From Erodium maritimum (taxonomy: Eukaryota > Streptophyta > Magnoliopsida > Geraniales > Geraniaceae), in the NCBI GenBank assembly GCA_963921825.1, contig OY997589.1, positions 46,200,638-46,264,637 on the forward strand: a stretch of 64,000 nucleotides of DNA, given 5' to 3'. Positions 38,489-51,965 of this stretch are shown here, piece by piece. A program made the position numbers and the translations under genes. The notes beneath the pieces are model-generated. The model saw only the letters and a program-made list of their open reading frames with translations. It did not search any database and had not been told where the DNA came from. Numbering within the stretch: the first letter of the stretch is position 1; each line of letters begins with the position of its first letter.

Positions 38489-38612
38489 TGGCATATCTAT
38501 GTGTATAAACAACTAGAGGCACATATGAGTCCTTTGAGGGACAAAAAGAACAATTTGTTACTCCTATTTATTTCTTATATACTATACTATCTCTAGATGA
38601 GAGAAAAACTTG
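38489..38612 (+). repeat. 1507-bp HOR, stub of copy 4
   Basis: About 120 bp matches the start of copy 3, including TATATACTATACTATC, before the sequence diverges at TTTGAAGTCC where copies 1-3 have TTTTGAGTCC. Confidence 0.7.
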
Positions 38613-41600
38613 TTTGAAGTCCAAATTGTCTCGGATTGGGTTCCCACAGTAGTTGGGGTACTTTATTAGAAATATCTATATGTATAAACAACTAGAAGCT
38701 CATATGAGTCCTTTAATGGACAAAAATAACAATTTCTTACTCCTATTGACTTCTTAAATATTATAGTGTATGTTTAGATGAGAGGCTATTTTGTTTTAAG
38801 CCCAAATGGCCTCGAATTGAGTTTTTTCACGGTTTGTGGGAGTACTTGAATAGGCATATCTATGTGTATAAACAACTAGAGGCACATATGAGTCCTTTGA
38901 GGGACAAAAAGAACAATTTGTTACTCCTATTTATTTCTTAAATACTATAGTATCTCTAGATGAGAGAAAAACTTGTTTGGAGTCCAAATTGTCTCGGATT
39001 GGGTTTCCAGAGTAGTTGGGGTACTTTAATAGGAATATCTATTTTTATACAGAACTAGAAGCCCATATGGGTCCTTTAATGGACAAAAAGAACAATTTGT
39101 TACACCTATTGACTTCTTAAATATGATAGTGTATGTCTAGATAAGAGGCTAGTTTGTTTTAAGGGAAAATGGTCTCGAATTGAGTTTTTCCACGGTTGGT
39201 GGGGTACAAAAAGAACTAGAGGCCCATAGGAGTCCCTTGAGGAACAAAAAGAACATTTTGTTACTCCTGGTTTCTTACATATTACAATATGTCTAGATGA
39301 AAGACTATATTTTTTCAATCACAAACGGTCTCGGATTTGGGCTCCCAAGGTTTGTGGGAGTACTTTAATAGGCATATCTATGTGTATAAACAACTAGAGG
39401 CACATATGAGTCCTTTGAGGGACACAAAGAACAATTTGTTACTCCTATTTATTTCTTAAATACTATAGTATCTCTAGATGAGAGAAAAACTTGTTTGGAG
39501 TCCAAATTGTCTCGGATTGGGTTTCCACAGTAGTTCGGGTACTTTAATAGGAATATGTATTTGTATACACAACGAGAAGCACATATGAGTCTTTTAATGG
39601 ACAAAAAGATCAATTCGTTAGTCCTATTGACTTCTTAAATATTATAGTGTATCTCTAGATGAGAGGCTATTTTGGTTTAAGCATAAATGGACCCGAATTT
39701 AGTTTTTTCCACGGTTGGTGGGGTACTTTAATAGGCATATGTATGCCTATACACAACTAGAGGCCCATAGGAGTCCCTTGAGGAACAAAAAGAACATTTT
39801 GTTACTCCTAGTTTCTTACATATTACAATATGTCTAGATGAAAGACTATATTTTTTTCAATCACAAACGGTCTCGGATTTGGGTTCCCAAGGTTTGTGGG
39901 AGTACTTTAATAGGCATATCTATGTGTATAAACAACTAGAGGCACATATGAGTCCTTTGAGGTACAAAAAGAACAATTTGTTACTCCTATTTATTTCTTA
40001 AATACTATAGTATCTCTAGATGAGAGAAAAACTTGTTTGGAGTCCAAATTGTCTCGGATTGGGTTTCCACAGTAGTTCGGGTACTTTAATAGGAATATGT
40101 ATTTGTATACACAACGAGAAGCACATATGAGTCTTTTAATGGACAAAAAGATCAATTCGTTAGTCCTATTGACTTCTTAAATATTATAGTGTATCTCTAG
40201 ATGAGAGGCTATTTTGGTTTAAGCACAAATGGACCCGAATTTAGTTTTTTCCACGGTTGGTGGGGTACTTTAATAGGAATATGTTTGCCTATACACAACT
40301 AGAGGCCCATAGGAGTCACTTGAGGAACAAAAAGAACATTTTGTTACTCCTGGTTTCTTACATATTACAATATGTCAAGATGAAAGACTATATATTTTCA
40401 ATCAAGAACGGTCTCGGATTTGGTTTCCCAAGGTCTGTGGGAGTACTGTAATAGGTATATCTATGTGTATAAACAACTAGAGGCACATATGAGTCCTTTG
40501 AGGGACAAAAAGAACAATTTGTTACTCCTATTTATTTCTTAAATACTATAGTATCTCTAGATGAGAGAAAAACTTGTTTGGAGTCCAAATTGTCTCGGAT
40601 TGGGTTCCCACAGTAGTTGGGGTACTTTAATAGGAATATCTATTTGTATACACAACGAGAAGCACATATGAGTCTTTTAATGGACAAAAAGATCAATTTG
40701 TTAGTCCTATTGACTTCTTAAATATTATAGTGTATGTCTAGATGAGAGGCTATTTTGTTTTAAGCCCAAATGGCCTCGAACTGAGTTTTTTCACGGTTTG
40801 TGGGAGTACTTTAATAGGCATATCTATGTGTATAAACAACTAGAGGCACATATGAGTCCTTTGAGGGACAAAAAGAACAATTTGTTACTCCTATTTATTT
40901 CTTAAATACTATAGTATCTCTAGATGAGAGAAAAACTTGTTTGGAGTCCAAATTGTCTCGGATTGGGTTCCCACAGTAGTTGGGGTACTTTAATAGGAAT
41001 ATCTATTTGTATACACAACGAGAAGCACATATGAGTCTTTTAATGGACAAAAAGATCAATTTGTTAGTCCTATTGACTTCTTAAATATTATAGTGTATGT
41101 CTAGATGAGAGGCTATTTTGTTTTAAGCCCAAATGGCCTCGAACTGAGTTTTTTCACGGTTTGTGGGAGTACTTTAATAGGCATATCTATGTGTATAAAC
41201 AACTAGAGGCACATATGAGTCCTTTGAGGGACAAAAAGAACAATTTGTTACTCCTATTTATTTCTTAAATACTATAGTATCTCTAGATGAGAGAAAAACT
41301 TGTTTGGAGTCCAAATTGTCTCGGATTGGGTTCCCACAGTAGTTGGGGTACGTTAATAGGAATATCTATTTGTATACACAACGAGAAGCACATATGAGTC
41401 TTTTAATGGACAAAAAGATCAATTTGTTAGTCCTATTGACTTCTTAAATATTATAGTGTATGTCTAGATGAGAGGCTATTTTGTTTTAAGGCCAAATGGT
41501 CTCGAATTGAGTTTTTCCACGGTTGGTGGGGTACTTTAATAGGCATATGTTTGCCTATACACAATTAGAGGCCCATAGGAGTCCCTTGAGGAACAAAAAG

Positions 41601-44156
41601 AACATTTTGTTACTCCTGGTTTCTTACATATTACAATATGTCTAGATGAAAGACTATTTTTTCAATCACAAATGGTCTCGGATTTGGGTTCCCAAGGTTT
41701 GTGGAAGTACTTAAATAGGCATATCTATGTGTATACACAACTAGAGGCACATATTAGTCCTTTGAGGGACAAAAAGAACAATTTGTTACTCCTATTTATT
41801 TCTTAAATACTGTAGTATCTCTAGATGAGAGAAAAACTTGTTTGGAGTCCAAATTGTCTCGGATTGGGTTCCCACAGTAGTTGGGGTACTTTAATAGGAA
41901 TATCTATTTGTATACACAACTAGAAGCCCATATGCGTCCTTTAATGGACAAAAAGAACAATTTGTTACTCCTATTGACTTCTTAAATATTACAGTGTATG
42001 TTTAGATGAGAGGCTATTTTGTTTTAACCCCAAATGGCCTCGAATTGAGTTTTTTCACGGTTTGTGGGAGTACTTTAATAGGCATATCTATGTCTATAAA
42101 CAACTAGTGGCACATATGAGTCCTTTGAGGGACAAAAAGAACAATTTGTTACTCCTATTTATTTCTTAAATACTATAGTATCTCTAGATGAGAGAAAAAC
42201 TTGTTTGGAGTCCAAATTGTCTCGGATTGGGTTTCCACAGTAGTTCGGGTACTTTAATAGGAATATGTATTTTTATACACAACTAGAAGCCCATATGGGT
42301 CCTTTAATGGACAAAAAGAACAATTTGTTACACCTATTGACTTCTTAAATATTATAGTGTATGTCTAGATGAGAGGCTATTTTGTTCCAAATGGTCTCGA
42401 ATTGAGTTTTTCCACGGTTGGTGGGGGTACTTTAATAGGCATATGTTTGCCTATACACAACTAGAGGCCCATAGGAGTCCCTTGAGGAACAAAAAGAACA
42501 TTTTGTTACCCTGGTTTCTTACATATTACAATATGTCTAGATGAAAGACTATATTTTCAATCAAGAACGGTCTCGGATTTGGGTTCCCAAGGTTTGTGGG
42601 AGTACTTTAATAAGCATATCTATGTGTATAAACAACTAGAGGCACATATGAGTCCTTTGAGGGACAAAAAGAACAATTTGTTACTCCTACTTATTTCTTA
42701 TATACTATACTATCTCTAGATGAGCGAAAAACTTGTTTGAAGTCCAAATTGTCTCGGATTGGGTTCCCACAGTAGTTGGGGTACTTTATTAGAAATATCT
42801 ATTTGTATAAACAACTAGAAGCTCATATGAGTCCTTTAATGGACAAAAATAACAATTTGTTACTCCTATTGACTTCTTAAATATTATAGTGTATGTTTAG
42901 ATGAGAGGCTATTTTTTTTAAGCCCAAATGGCCTCGAATTGAGTTTTTTCACGGTTTGTGGGAGTACTTTAATAGGCATATCTATGTGTATAAACAACTA
43001 GAGGCACATATGAGTCCTTTGAGGGACAAAAAGAACAATTTGTTACTCCTATTTATTTCTTAAATACTATAGTATCTCTAGATGAGAGAAAACTTGTTTG
43101 GAGTCCAAATTGTCTCGGATTGGGTTTCCACAGTAGTTGGGGTACCTTAATAGGAATATCTATTTTTATACACAACTAGAAGCCCATATGGGTCCTTTAA
43201 TGGACAAAAAGAACAATTTGTTACACCTATTGACTTCTTAAATATTATAGTGCATGTCTAGATGAGAGGCTATTTTGTTTGAAGGCCAAATGGTCTCGAA
43301 TTGAGTTTTTCCACGGTTGGTGGGGTACTTTAATAGGCATATGTTTGCCTATACACAACTAGAGGCCCATAGAAGTCCCTTGAGGAACAAAAAGAACATT
43401 TTGTTACTCCTGGTTTCTTACATATTACAATATGTCTAGATGAAAGACTATATTTTTTTCAATCACAAACGGTCTCGGATTTGGGTTCATAAGGTTTGTG
43501 GGAGTACTTTAATGGGCATATCTATGTGTATAAACAACTAGAGGCACATATGAGTCCTTTGAGGGACAAAAAGAACAATTTGTTACTCCTATTTATTTCT
43601 TAAATACTATAGTATCTCTAGATGAGAGAAAAACTTGTTTGGAGTCCAAATTGTCTCGGATTGGTTTCCCACAGTAGTTGGGGTACTTTAATAGGAATAT
43701 CTATTTGTATACACAACGAGAAGCACATATGAGTCTTTTAATGGACAAAAAGATCAATTTGTTTGTCCTATTGACTTCTTAAATATTATAGTGTATGTCT
43801 AGATGAGAGGCTATTTTGTTTTAAGGCCAAATGGTCTCGAATTGAGTTTTTCCACGGTTGGTGGGGTACTTTAATAGGCATATGTTTGCCTATACACAAC
43901 CACAGGCCCATAGGAGTCCCTTGAGGAACAAAAAGAACATTTTGTTACTCCTGGTTTCTTACATATTACAATATGTCTAGATGAAAGACTATATTTTTTC
44001 AATCAAGAACGGTCTCAGATTTGGTTTCCCAAGGTTTGTGGGAGTACTTTAATAGGCATATCTATGTGTATAAACAACTAGAGGCACATATGAGTCCTTT
44101 GTGGGACAAAAAGAACAATTTGTTACTCCTATTTATTTCTTAAATACTATAGTATC
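38613..44156 (+). repeat. Mosaic satellite with 542-bp and 363-bp local duplications
   Basis: A trimer-length duplication is marked by TAGTTCGGG at 39531 and 40073 (542 bp). Two dimer copies of 363 bp are marked by GAACTGAGTTTTTTCACGG at 40778 and 41141. The dimer is an A monomer plus a B/C hybrid. Other irregularities are a deletion at about 39207 (GGGGTACAAAAAGAACTAG) and a short loss at 42385 (TTTTGTTCCAAATGG). Confidence 0.85.
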
Positions 44157-45599
44157 TCTAGATGAGAGAAAAACTTGTTTGGAGTCCAAATTGTCTCGGA
44201 TTGGGTTCCCACAGTAGTTGGGGTAATTTAATATGAATATCTGTTTGTGTACACAACTAGAAGCCCATATGAGTCCTTTAATGGACAAAAAGAATTTTTT
44301 TTTACTCTTATTGACTTCTTAAATATTATAGTGTATGTTTAGATGAGAGGCTATTTTGTTTTAAGCCCAAATGGCCTCGAATTGAGTTTTTTCACGGTTT
44401 GTGGGAGTACTTTAATACGCATATCTATGTGTATAAACAACTAGAGGCACATATGAGTCCTTTGAGGGACAAAAAGAACAATTTGTTACTCCTATTTATT
44501 TCCTAAATACTATAATATCTCTAGATGAGAGAAAAATTGTTTGGAGTCCAAATTGACTCGGATTGGTTTCCCACAATAGTTGGGGTACTCTAATAGGAAT
44601 ATCTATTTGTATACACAACGAGAAGCACATATGAGTCTTTTAATGGACAAAAAGATCAATTCGTTAGTCCTATTGACTTCTTAAATATTATAGTGTATCT
44701 CTAGATGAGAGGCTATTTTGGTTTAAGCACAAATGGACCCGAATTTAGTTTTTTCCACGGTTGGTGGGGTACTTTAATAGGAATATGTTTGCCTATACAC
44801 AACTAGAGGCCCATAGGAGTCACTTGAGGAACAAAAAGAACATTTTGTTACTCCTGGTTTCTTACATATTACAATATGTCAAGATGAAAGACTATATATT
44901 TTCAATCAAGAACGGTCTCGGATTTGGTTTCCCAAGGTTTGTGGGAGTACTGTAATAGGTATATCTATGTGTATAAACAACTAGAGGCACATATGAGTCC
45001 TTTGAGGGACAAAAAGAACAATTTGTTACTCCTATTTATTTCTTAAATACTATAGTATCTCTAGATGAGAGAAAAACTTGTTTGGAGTCCAAATTGTCTC
45101 GGATTGGGTTCCCACAGTAGTTGGGGTACTTTAATAGGAATATCTATTTGTATACACAACGAGAAGCACATATGAGTCTTTTAATGGACAAAAAGATCAA
45201 TTTGTTAGTCCTATTGACTTCTTAAATATTATAGTGTATGTCTAGATGAGAGGCTATTTTGTTTTAAGGGCAAATGGTCTCGAATTGAGTTTTTCCACGG
45301 TTGGTGGGGTACTTTAATAGGCATATGTTTGCCTATACACAATTAGAGGCCCATAGGAGTCCCTTGAGGAACAAAAAGAACATTTTGTTACTCCTGGTTT
45401 CTTACATATTACAATATGTCTAGATGAAAGACTATATTTTTTCAATCACAAATGGTCTCGGATTTGGGTTCCCAAGGTTTGTGGAAGTACTTTAATAGGC
45501 ATATCTATGTGTATAAACAACTAGAGGCACATATGAGTCCTTTGAGGGACACAAAGAACAATTTGTTACTCCTATTTATTTCTTAAATACTATAGTATC
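44157..45599 (+). repeat. 1443-bp tandem duplication, copy 1
   Basis: The variant GGGTAATTTAATATGAATA at 44221 recurs at 45664, a 1443-bp offset equal to eight monomers. CCTAAATACTATAATATC and CCCGAATTTAGTTTTTTCC also recur. Copy 1 has GGATTGGTTTCCC (near 44562) where copy 2 has GGATTGGGTTCCC. Confidence 0.85.
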
Positions 45600-46894
45600 T
45601 ATAGATGAGAGAAAAACTTGTTTGGAGTCCAAATTGTCTCGGATTGGGTTCCCACAGTAGTTGGGGTAATTTAATATGAATATCTGTTTGTGTACACAAC
45701 TAGAAGCCCATATGAGTCCTTTAATGGACAAAAAGAATTTTTTTTTACTCTTATTGACTTCTTAAATATTATAGTGTATGTTTAGATGAGAGGCTATTTT
45801 GTTTTAAGCCCAAATGGCCTCGAATTGAGTTTTTTCACGGTTTGTGGGAGTACTTTAATACGCATATCTATGTGTATAAACAACTAGAGGCACATATGAG
45901 TCCTTTGAGGGACAAAAAGAACAATTTGTTACTCCTATTTATTTCCTAAATACTATAATATCTCTAGATGAGAGAAAAATTGTTTGGAGTCCAAATTGAC
46001 TCGGATTGGGTTCCCACAATAGTTGGGGTACTCTAATAGGAATATCTATTTGTATACACAACGAGAAGCACATATGAGTCTTTTAATGGACAAAAAGATC
46101 AATTCGTTAGTCCTATTGACTTCTTAAATATTATAGTGTATCTCTAGATGAGAGGCTATTTTGGTTTAAGCACAAATGGACCCGAATTTAGTTTTTTCCA
46201 CGGTTGGTGGGGTACTTTAATAGGAATATGTTTGCCTATACACAACTAGAGGCCCATAGGAGTCACTTGAGGAACAAAAAGAACATTTTGTTACTCCTGG
46301 TTTCTTACATATTACAATATGTCAAGATGAAAGACTATATATTTTCAATCAAGAACGGTCTCGGATTTGGTTTCCCAAGGTTTGTGGGAGTACTGTAATA
46401 GGTATATCTATGTGTATAAACAACTAGAGGCACATATGAGTCCTTTGAGGGACAAAAAGAACAATTTGTTACTCCTATTTATTTCTTAAATACTATAGTA
46501 TCTCTAGATGAGAGAAAAACTTGTTTGGAGTCCAAATTGTCTCGGATTGGGTTCCCACAGTAGTTGGGGTACTTTAATAGGAATATCTATTTGTATACAC
46601 AACGAGAAGCACATATGAGTCTTTTAATGGACAAAAAGATCAATTTGTTAGTCCTATTGACTTCTTAAATATTATAGTGTATGTCTAGATGAGAGGCTAT
46701 TTTGTTTTAAGGGCAAATGGTCTCGAATTGAGTTTTTCCACGGTTGGTGGGGTACTTTAATAGGCATATGTTTGCCTATACACAATTAGAGGCCCATAGG
46801 AGTCCCTTGAGGAACAAAAAGAACATTTTGTTACTCCTGGTTTCTTACATATTACAATATGTCTAGATGAAAGACTATATTTTTTCAATCACAA
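45600..46894 (+). repeat. 1443-bp tandem duplication, copy 2
   Basis: It matches copy 1 for about 1.3 kb and parts company near 46890, where AATCACAAACGG replaces AATCACAAATGG. A related single segment with TTAGTTTTTTCCACGG and GTCACTTGAGG lies about 4.5 kb upstream near 40240-40440, so the unit has older relatives in the array. Confidence 0.85.
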
Positions 46895-49800
46895 ACGGTC
46901 TCGGATTTGGGTTCCCAAGGTTTGTGGGAGTACTTTAATAGGCATATCTATGTGTATAAACAACTAGAGGCACATATGAGTCCTTTGAGGGAGAAAAAGA
47001 ACAATTTGTTACTCCTATTTATTTCTTAAATACTATAGTATCTCTAGATGAGAGAAAAACTTGTTTGGAGTCCAAATTGTCTCGGATTGGGTTTTCAGAG
47101 TAGTTGGGGTACTTTAATAGGAATATCTATTTTTATACACAACTAGAAGTCCATATGGGTCCTTTAATGGACAAAAAGAACAATTTGTTACACCTATTGA
47201 CTTCTTAAATATTATAGTGTATGTCTAGATGAGAGGCTATTTTGTTTTAAGGGCAAATGGTTTCGAATTGAGTTTTTCCACGGTTGGTGGGGTACTTTAA
47301 TAGGCATATGTTTGCCTATACACAACTAGAGGCCCATAGGAGTCCCTTGAGGAACAAAAAGAACATTTTGTTACTCCTAGTTTCTTACATATTACAATAT
47401 GTCTAGATGAAAGACTACATTTTTTTCAATCACAAACGGTCTCGGATTTGGGTTCCCAAGGTTTATGGGAGTACTTTAATAGGCATATCTATGTGTATAA
47501 ACAACTAGAGGCACATATGAGTCCTTTGAGGTACAAAAAGAACAATTTGTTACTCCTATTTATTTCTTAAATACTATAGTATCTCTAGATGAGAGAAAAA
47601 CTTGTTTGGAGTCCAAATTGTCTCGGATTGGGTTTCCAGAGTAGTTGGGGTACTTTAATAGGAATATCTATTTTTATACACAACTAGAAGCCCATATGGG
47701 TCCTTTAATGGACAAAAAGAACAATTTGTTACACATATTGACTTCTTAAATATTATAGTGTATGTTTATATGAGAGGATATTTTGTTTTAAGGGAAAATG
47801 GTCTCGAATTGAGTTTTTCCACGGTTGGTGGGGTACTTTAATAGGCATATGTTTGCCTATACACAACTAGAGGCCCATAGGAGTCCCTTGAGGAACAAAA
47901 AGAACATTTTATTACTCCTGGTTTCTTACATATGTAATATGTCTAGGTGAAAGACTATATTTTTTCAATCACAAACGGTCTCGGATTTGGGTTCCCAAGG
48001 TTTGTGGGAGTACTTTAATATGGCACATCTATGTGTATAAACAACTAGAGGCACATATGAGTCCTTTGAGGTACAAAAAGAACAATTTGTTACTCCTATT
48101 TATTTCTTAAATACTATAGTATGTCTAGATGAGAGAAAGACTTGTTTGGAGTCCAAATTGTCTCGGATTGGGTTTCCAGAGTAGTTGGGGTACTTTAATA
48201 GGAATATCTATTTTTATACACAAATAGAAGCCCATATGGGTCCTTTAATGGACAAAAAGAACAATTTGTTACACATATTGACTTCTTAAATATTATAGTG
48301 TATGTCTATATGAGAGGCTATTTTGTTTTAAGGGCAAATGGTCTCGAATTGAGTTTTTCCACGGTTGGTGGGGTACTTTAATAGGCATATGTTTGCCTAT
48401 ACACAACTAGAGGCCCATAGGAGTCCCTTGAGGAACAAAAAGAACATTTTGTTACTCCTAGTTTCTTACATATTACAATATGTCTAGATGAAAGACTACA
48501 TTTTTTTCAATCACAAACGGTCTCGGATTTGGGTTCCCAAGGTTTATGGGAGTACTTTAATAGGCATATCTATGTGTATAAACAACTAGAGGCACATATG
48601 AGTCCTTTGAGGTACAAAAAGAACAATTTGTTACTCCTATTTATTTCTTAAATACTATAGTATCTCTAGATGAGAGAAAAACTTGTTTGGAGTCCAAATT
48701 GTCTCGGATTGGGTTTCCAGAGTAGTTGGGGTACTTTAATAGGAATATCTATTTTTATACACAACTAGAAGCCCATATGGGTCCTTTAATGGACAAAAAG
48801 AACAATTTGTTACACATATTGACTTCTTAAATATTATAGTGTATGTTTATATGAGAGGATATTTTGTTTTAAGCCCAAATGGTCTCGAATTGAGTTTTTT
48901 CACGGTTGGTGGGGTACTTTAATAGGCATATGCATGCCTATACACAACTAGAGTCCCATAGGAGTCCCTTGAGGAACAAAAAGAACGTTTTGTTACTCCT
49001 GGTTTCTTACATATTACAATATGTCTAGATGAAAGACTATATTTTTTCGATCACAAACGGTCTCGGATTTGGGTTCCCAAGGTTTGTGGGAGTACTTTAA
49101 TAGGCATATCTATGTGTATAAACAACTAGAGGCACATATGAGTCCTTTGAGGGACAAAAGGAACAATTTGTTACTCCTATTTATTTCTTAAATACTATAG
49201 TATCTCTACATGAGAGAAAAACTTGTTTGGAGTCCAAATTGTCTCGGATTGGGTTCCCACAGTAGTTGGGGTACTCTAATAGGAATATCTATTTGTATAC
49301 ACAACGAGAAGCACATATGAGTCCTTTAATGGACAAAAAGATTAAATTGTTAGTCCTATTGACTTCCTAAATATTATAGTGTATCTCTAGATGAGACGCT
49401 ATTTTTTTTAAAGCACAAATGGTCCCGAATTAAGTTTTTCCACGGTTGGTGGTGTACTTTAATAGGCATATCAATGCCTATACACAACTAGAGGCCCATA
49501 GGAGTCCTTTGAAGAACAAAAAGAACATTTTGTTACTCCTGGTTTCTTACATATTACAATATGTCTAGGTGAAAGACTATATTTTTTCAATCACAAACGG
49601 TCTCGGATTTGGGTTCCCAAGGTTTGTGGGAGTATTTTAATAGGCCTATCTATGTGTATAAACAACTAGAGGCCCATATGAGTCCTTTGAGGGACAAAAA
49701 GAACATTTTGTTACTCCTATTTATTTCTTAAATACTATAGTATGTCTAGATGAGAGAAAAACTTGTTTGGAGTCCAAATTGTCTCGGATTGGGTTCTCAC

Positions 49801-50089
49801 AGTAGTTGGGGTACTTTAATAGGAATATCTATTTGTATACACAACTAGAAGCCCATATGAGTCCTTTAATGGACAAAAAAAACAATTTGTTACTCTTATT
49901 GACTTCTTAAATATTATAGTGTATGTTTAGATGAGAGACTATTTTGTTTTAAGCCCAAATGGTCTCGAATTGAGTTTTTACACGGTTGGTGGAAGTACTT
50001 TAATAGGCATATGTATGCCTACACACAACTAGAGGCCCATAGGAGTCCTTTGAGGGACAAAAAGAATAATTTGCTACTCCTATTTATTT
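46895..50089 (+). repeat. Mosaic satellite with three trimer copies near 47.5-48.9 kb
   Basis: TTTGAGGTACAAAAAG recurs near 47524, 48064 and 48606, and TTTCCAGAGTAGTTGGGG near 47632, 48172 and 48713, giving a local run at about 541 bp. Outside this run the monomers are diverged. A later B/C recombinant near 49981-50050 has B sequence up to the dyad region followed by a C tail. Confidence 0.82.
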
Positions 50090-51169
50090 CTTAAATACTA
50101 TAGTATCTCTAGATGAGAGAAAAACTTGTTTGGAGTCCAAATTGTCTCGGATTGGGTTCCCACAGTAGTTGGGGTACTTCATTAGGAATATCTATTTGTA
50201 TAAACAACTAGAAGCTCATATGAGTCCTTTAATGGACAAAAATAACAATTTGTTACTCCTATTGACTTCTTAAATATTATAGTGTATGTTTAGATGAGAG
50301 GATATTTTGTTTTAAGCCCAAATGGTCTCGAATCGAGGTTTTCCAAGGTTGGTAGGGTACTTTAATATGTATATGTATGCCTATAACCAACTAGAGGCCC
50401 ATAGTAGTCCCTTGAGGAACAAAAAGAACATTTTGTTACTCCTGGTTTCTTACATATTAAAATATGTCTAGATGAAACACTATATTGTTTCAATCACAAA
50501 CGGTCTCGGATTTGGGTTCCCAAGGTTTGTGGGAGTACTTTAATAGGCATATCTATGTGTATAAACAACTAGAGGCCCATATGAGTCCTTTGAGGGACAG
50601 AAAGAACAATTTGTTACTCCTATTTATTTCTTAAATACTATAGTATGTCTAGATGAGAGAAAAACTTGTTTGGAGTCCAAATTGTCTCGGATTGGTTCCC
50701 ACAGTAGTTGGGGTACTTTAATAGGAATATCTATTTGTATACACAACGAGAAGCACATGTGAGTCTTTTTATGGACAAAAAGATCAATTTGTTAGTCCTA
50801 TTGACTTCTTAAATATTATAGTGTATCTCTAGATGAGAGGCTATTTTGTTTTAAACACAAATGGTCCCGAATTAAGTTTTTTCCACGGTTGGTTGGGTAC
50901 TTTAATAGGCATATGTTTGCCTATACACAACTAGAGGCCCATAGGAGTCCCTTGAGGAACAAAAAGAACATTTTGTTACTCCTGGTTTCTTACATATTAC
51001 AATATGTCTAGATGAAAGACTATATTGTTTCACTGACAAACGGTCTCGGATTTGGGTTCCCAAGGTTTGTGGGAGTACTTTAATAGGCATATCTATGTGT
51101 ATAAACAACTAGAGGCACATATGAGTCCTTTAAGGGACAAAAAGAACAATTTTTTACTCCTATTTATTT
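50090..51169 (+). repeat. 1080-bp tandem duplication, copy 1
   Basis: GGGGTACTTCATTAGG at 50171 recurs at 51251, an offset of 1080 bp or six monomers. TCGAATCGAGGTTTTCCAAGG and AATATGTATATGTATGCC variants travel with it. A one-base loss (GGATTGGTTCCC near 50690) separates it from copy 2. Confidence 0.82.
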
Positions 51170-51965
51170 CTTAAATACTATAGTATTTCTAGATGAGAGA
51201 AAAACTTGTTTGGAGTCCAAATTGTCTCGGATTGGGTTCCCACAGTAGTTGGGGTACTTCATTAGGAATATCTATTTGTATAAACAACTAGAAGCTCATA
51301 TGAGTCCTTTAATGGACAAAAATAACAATTTGTTACTCCTATTGACTTCTTAAATATTATAGTGTATGTTTAGATGAGAGGATATTTTGTTTTAAGCCCA
51401 AATGGTCTCGAATCGAGGTTTTCCAAGGTTGGTAGGGTACTTTAATATGTATATGTATGCCTATAACCAACTAGAGGCCCATAGTAGTCCCTTGAGGAAC
51501 AAAAAGAACATTTTGTTACTCCTGGTTTCTTACATATTAAAATATGTCTAGATGAAACACTATATTGTTTCAATCACAAACGGTCTCGGATTTGGGTTCC
51601 TAAGGTTTGTGGGAGTACTTTAATAGGCATATCTATGTGTATAAACAACTAGAGGCCCATATGAGTCCTTTGAGGGACAGAAAGAACAATTTGTTACTCC
51701 TATTTATTTCTTAAATACTATAGTATGTCTAGATGAGAGAAAAACATGTTTGGAGTCCAAATTGTCTCGGATTGGGTTCCCACAGTAGTTGGGGTACTTT
51801 AATAGGAATATCTATTTGTATACACAACGAGAAGCACATGTGAGTCTTTTTATGGACAAAAAGATCAATTTGTTAGTCCTATTGACTTCTTAAATATTAT
51901 AGTGTATCTCTAGATGAGAGGCTATTTTGTTTTAAACGCAAATGGTCCCGAATTAAGTTTTTTCC
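51170..51965 (+). repeat. 1080-bp tandem duplication, copy 2 (partial)
   Basis: It matches copy 1 for about 0.8 kb and ends in a B monomer that turns into C sequence at the shared TTTAATAGGCATAT box (near 51985). A crossover inside the conserved central box would explain this. Confidence 0.78.
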
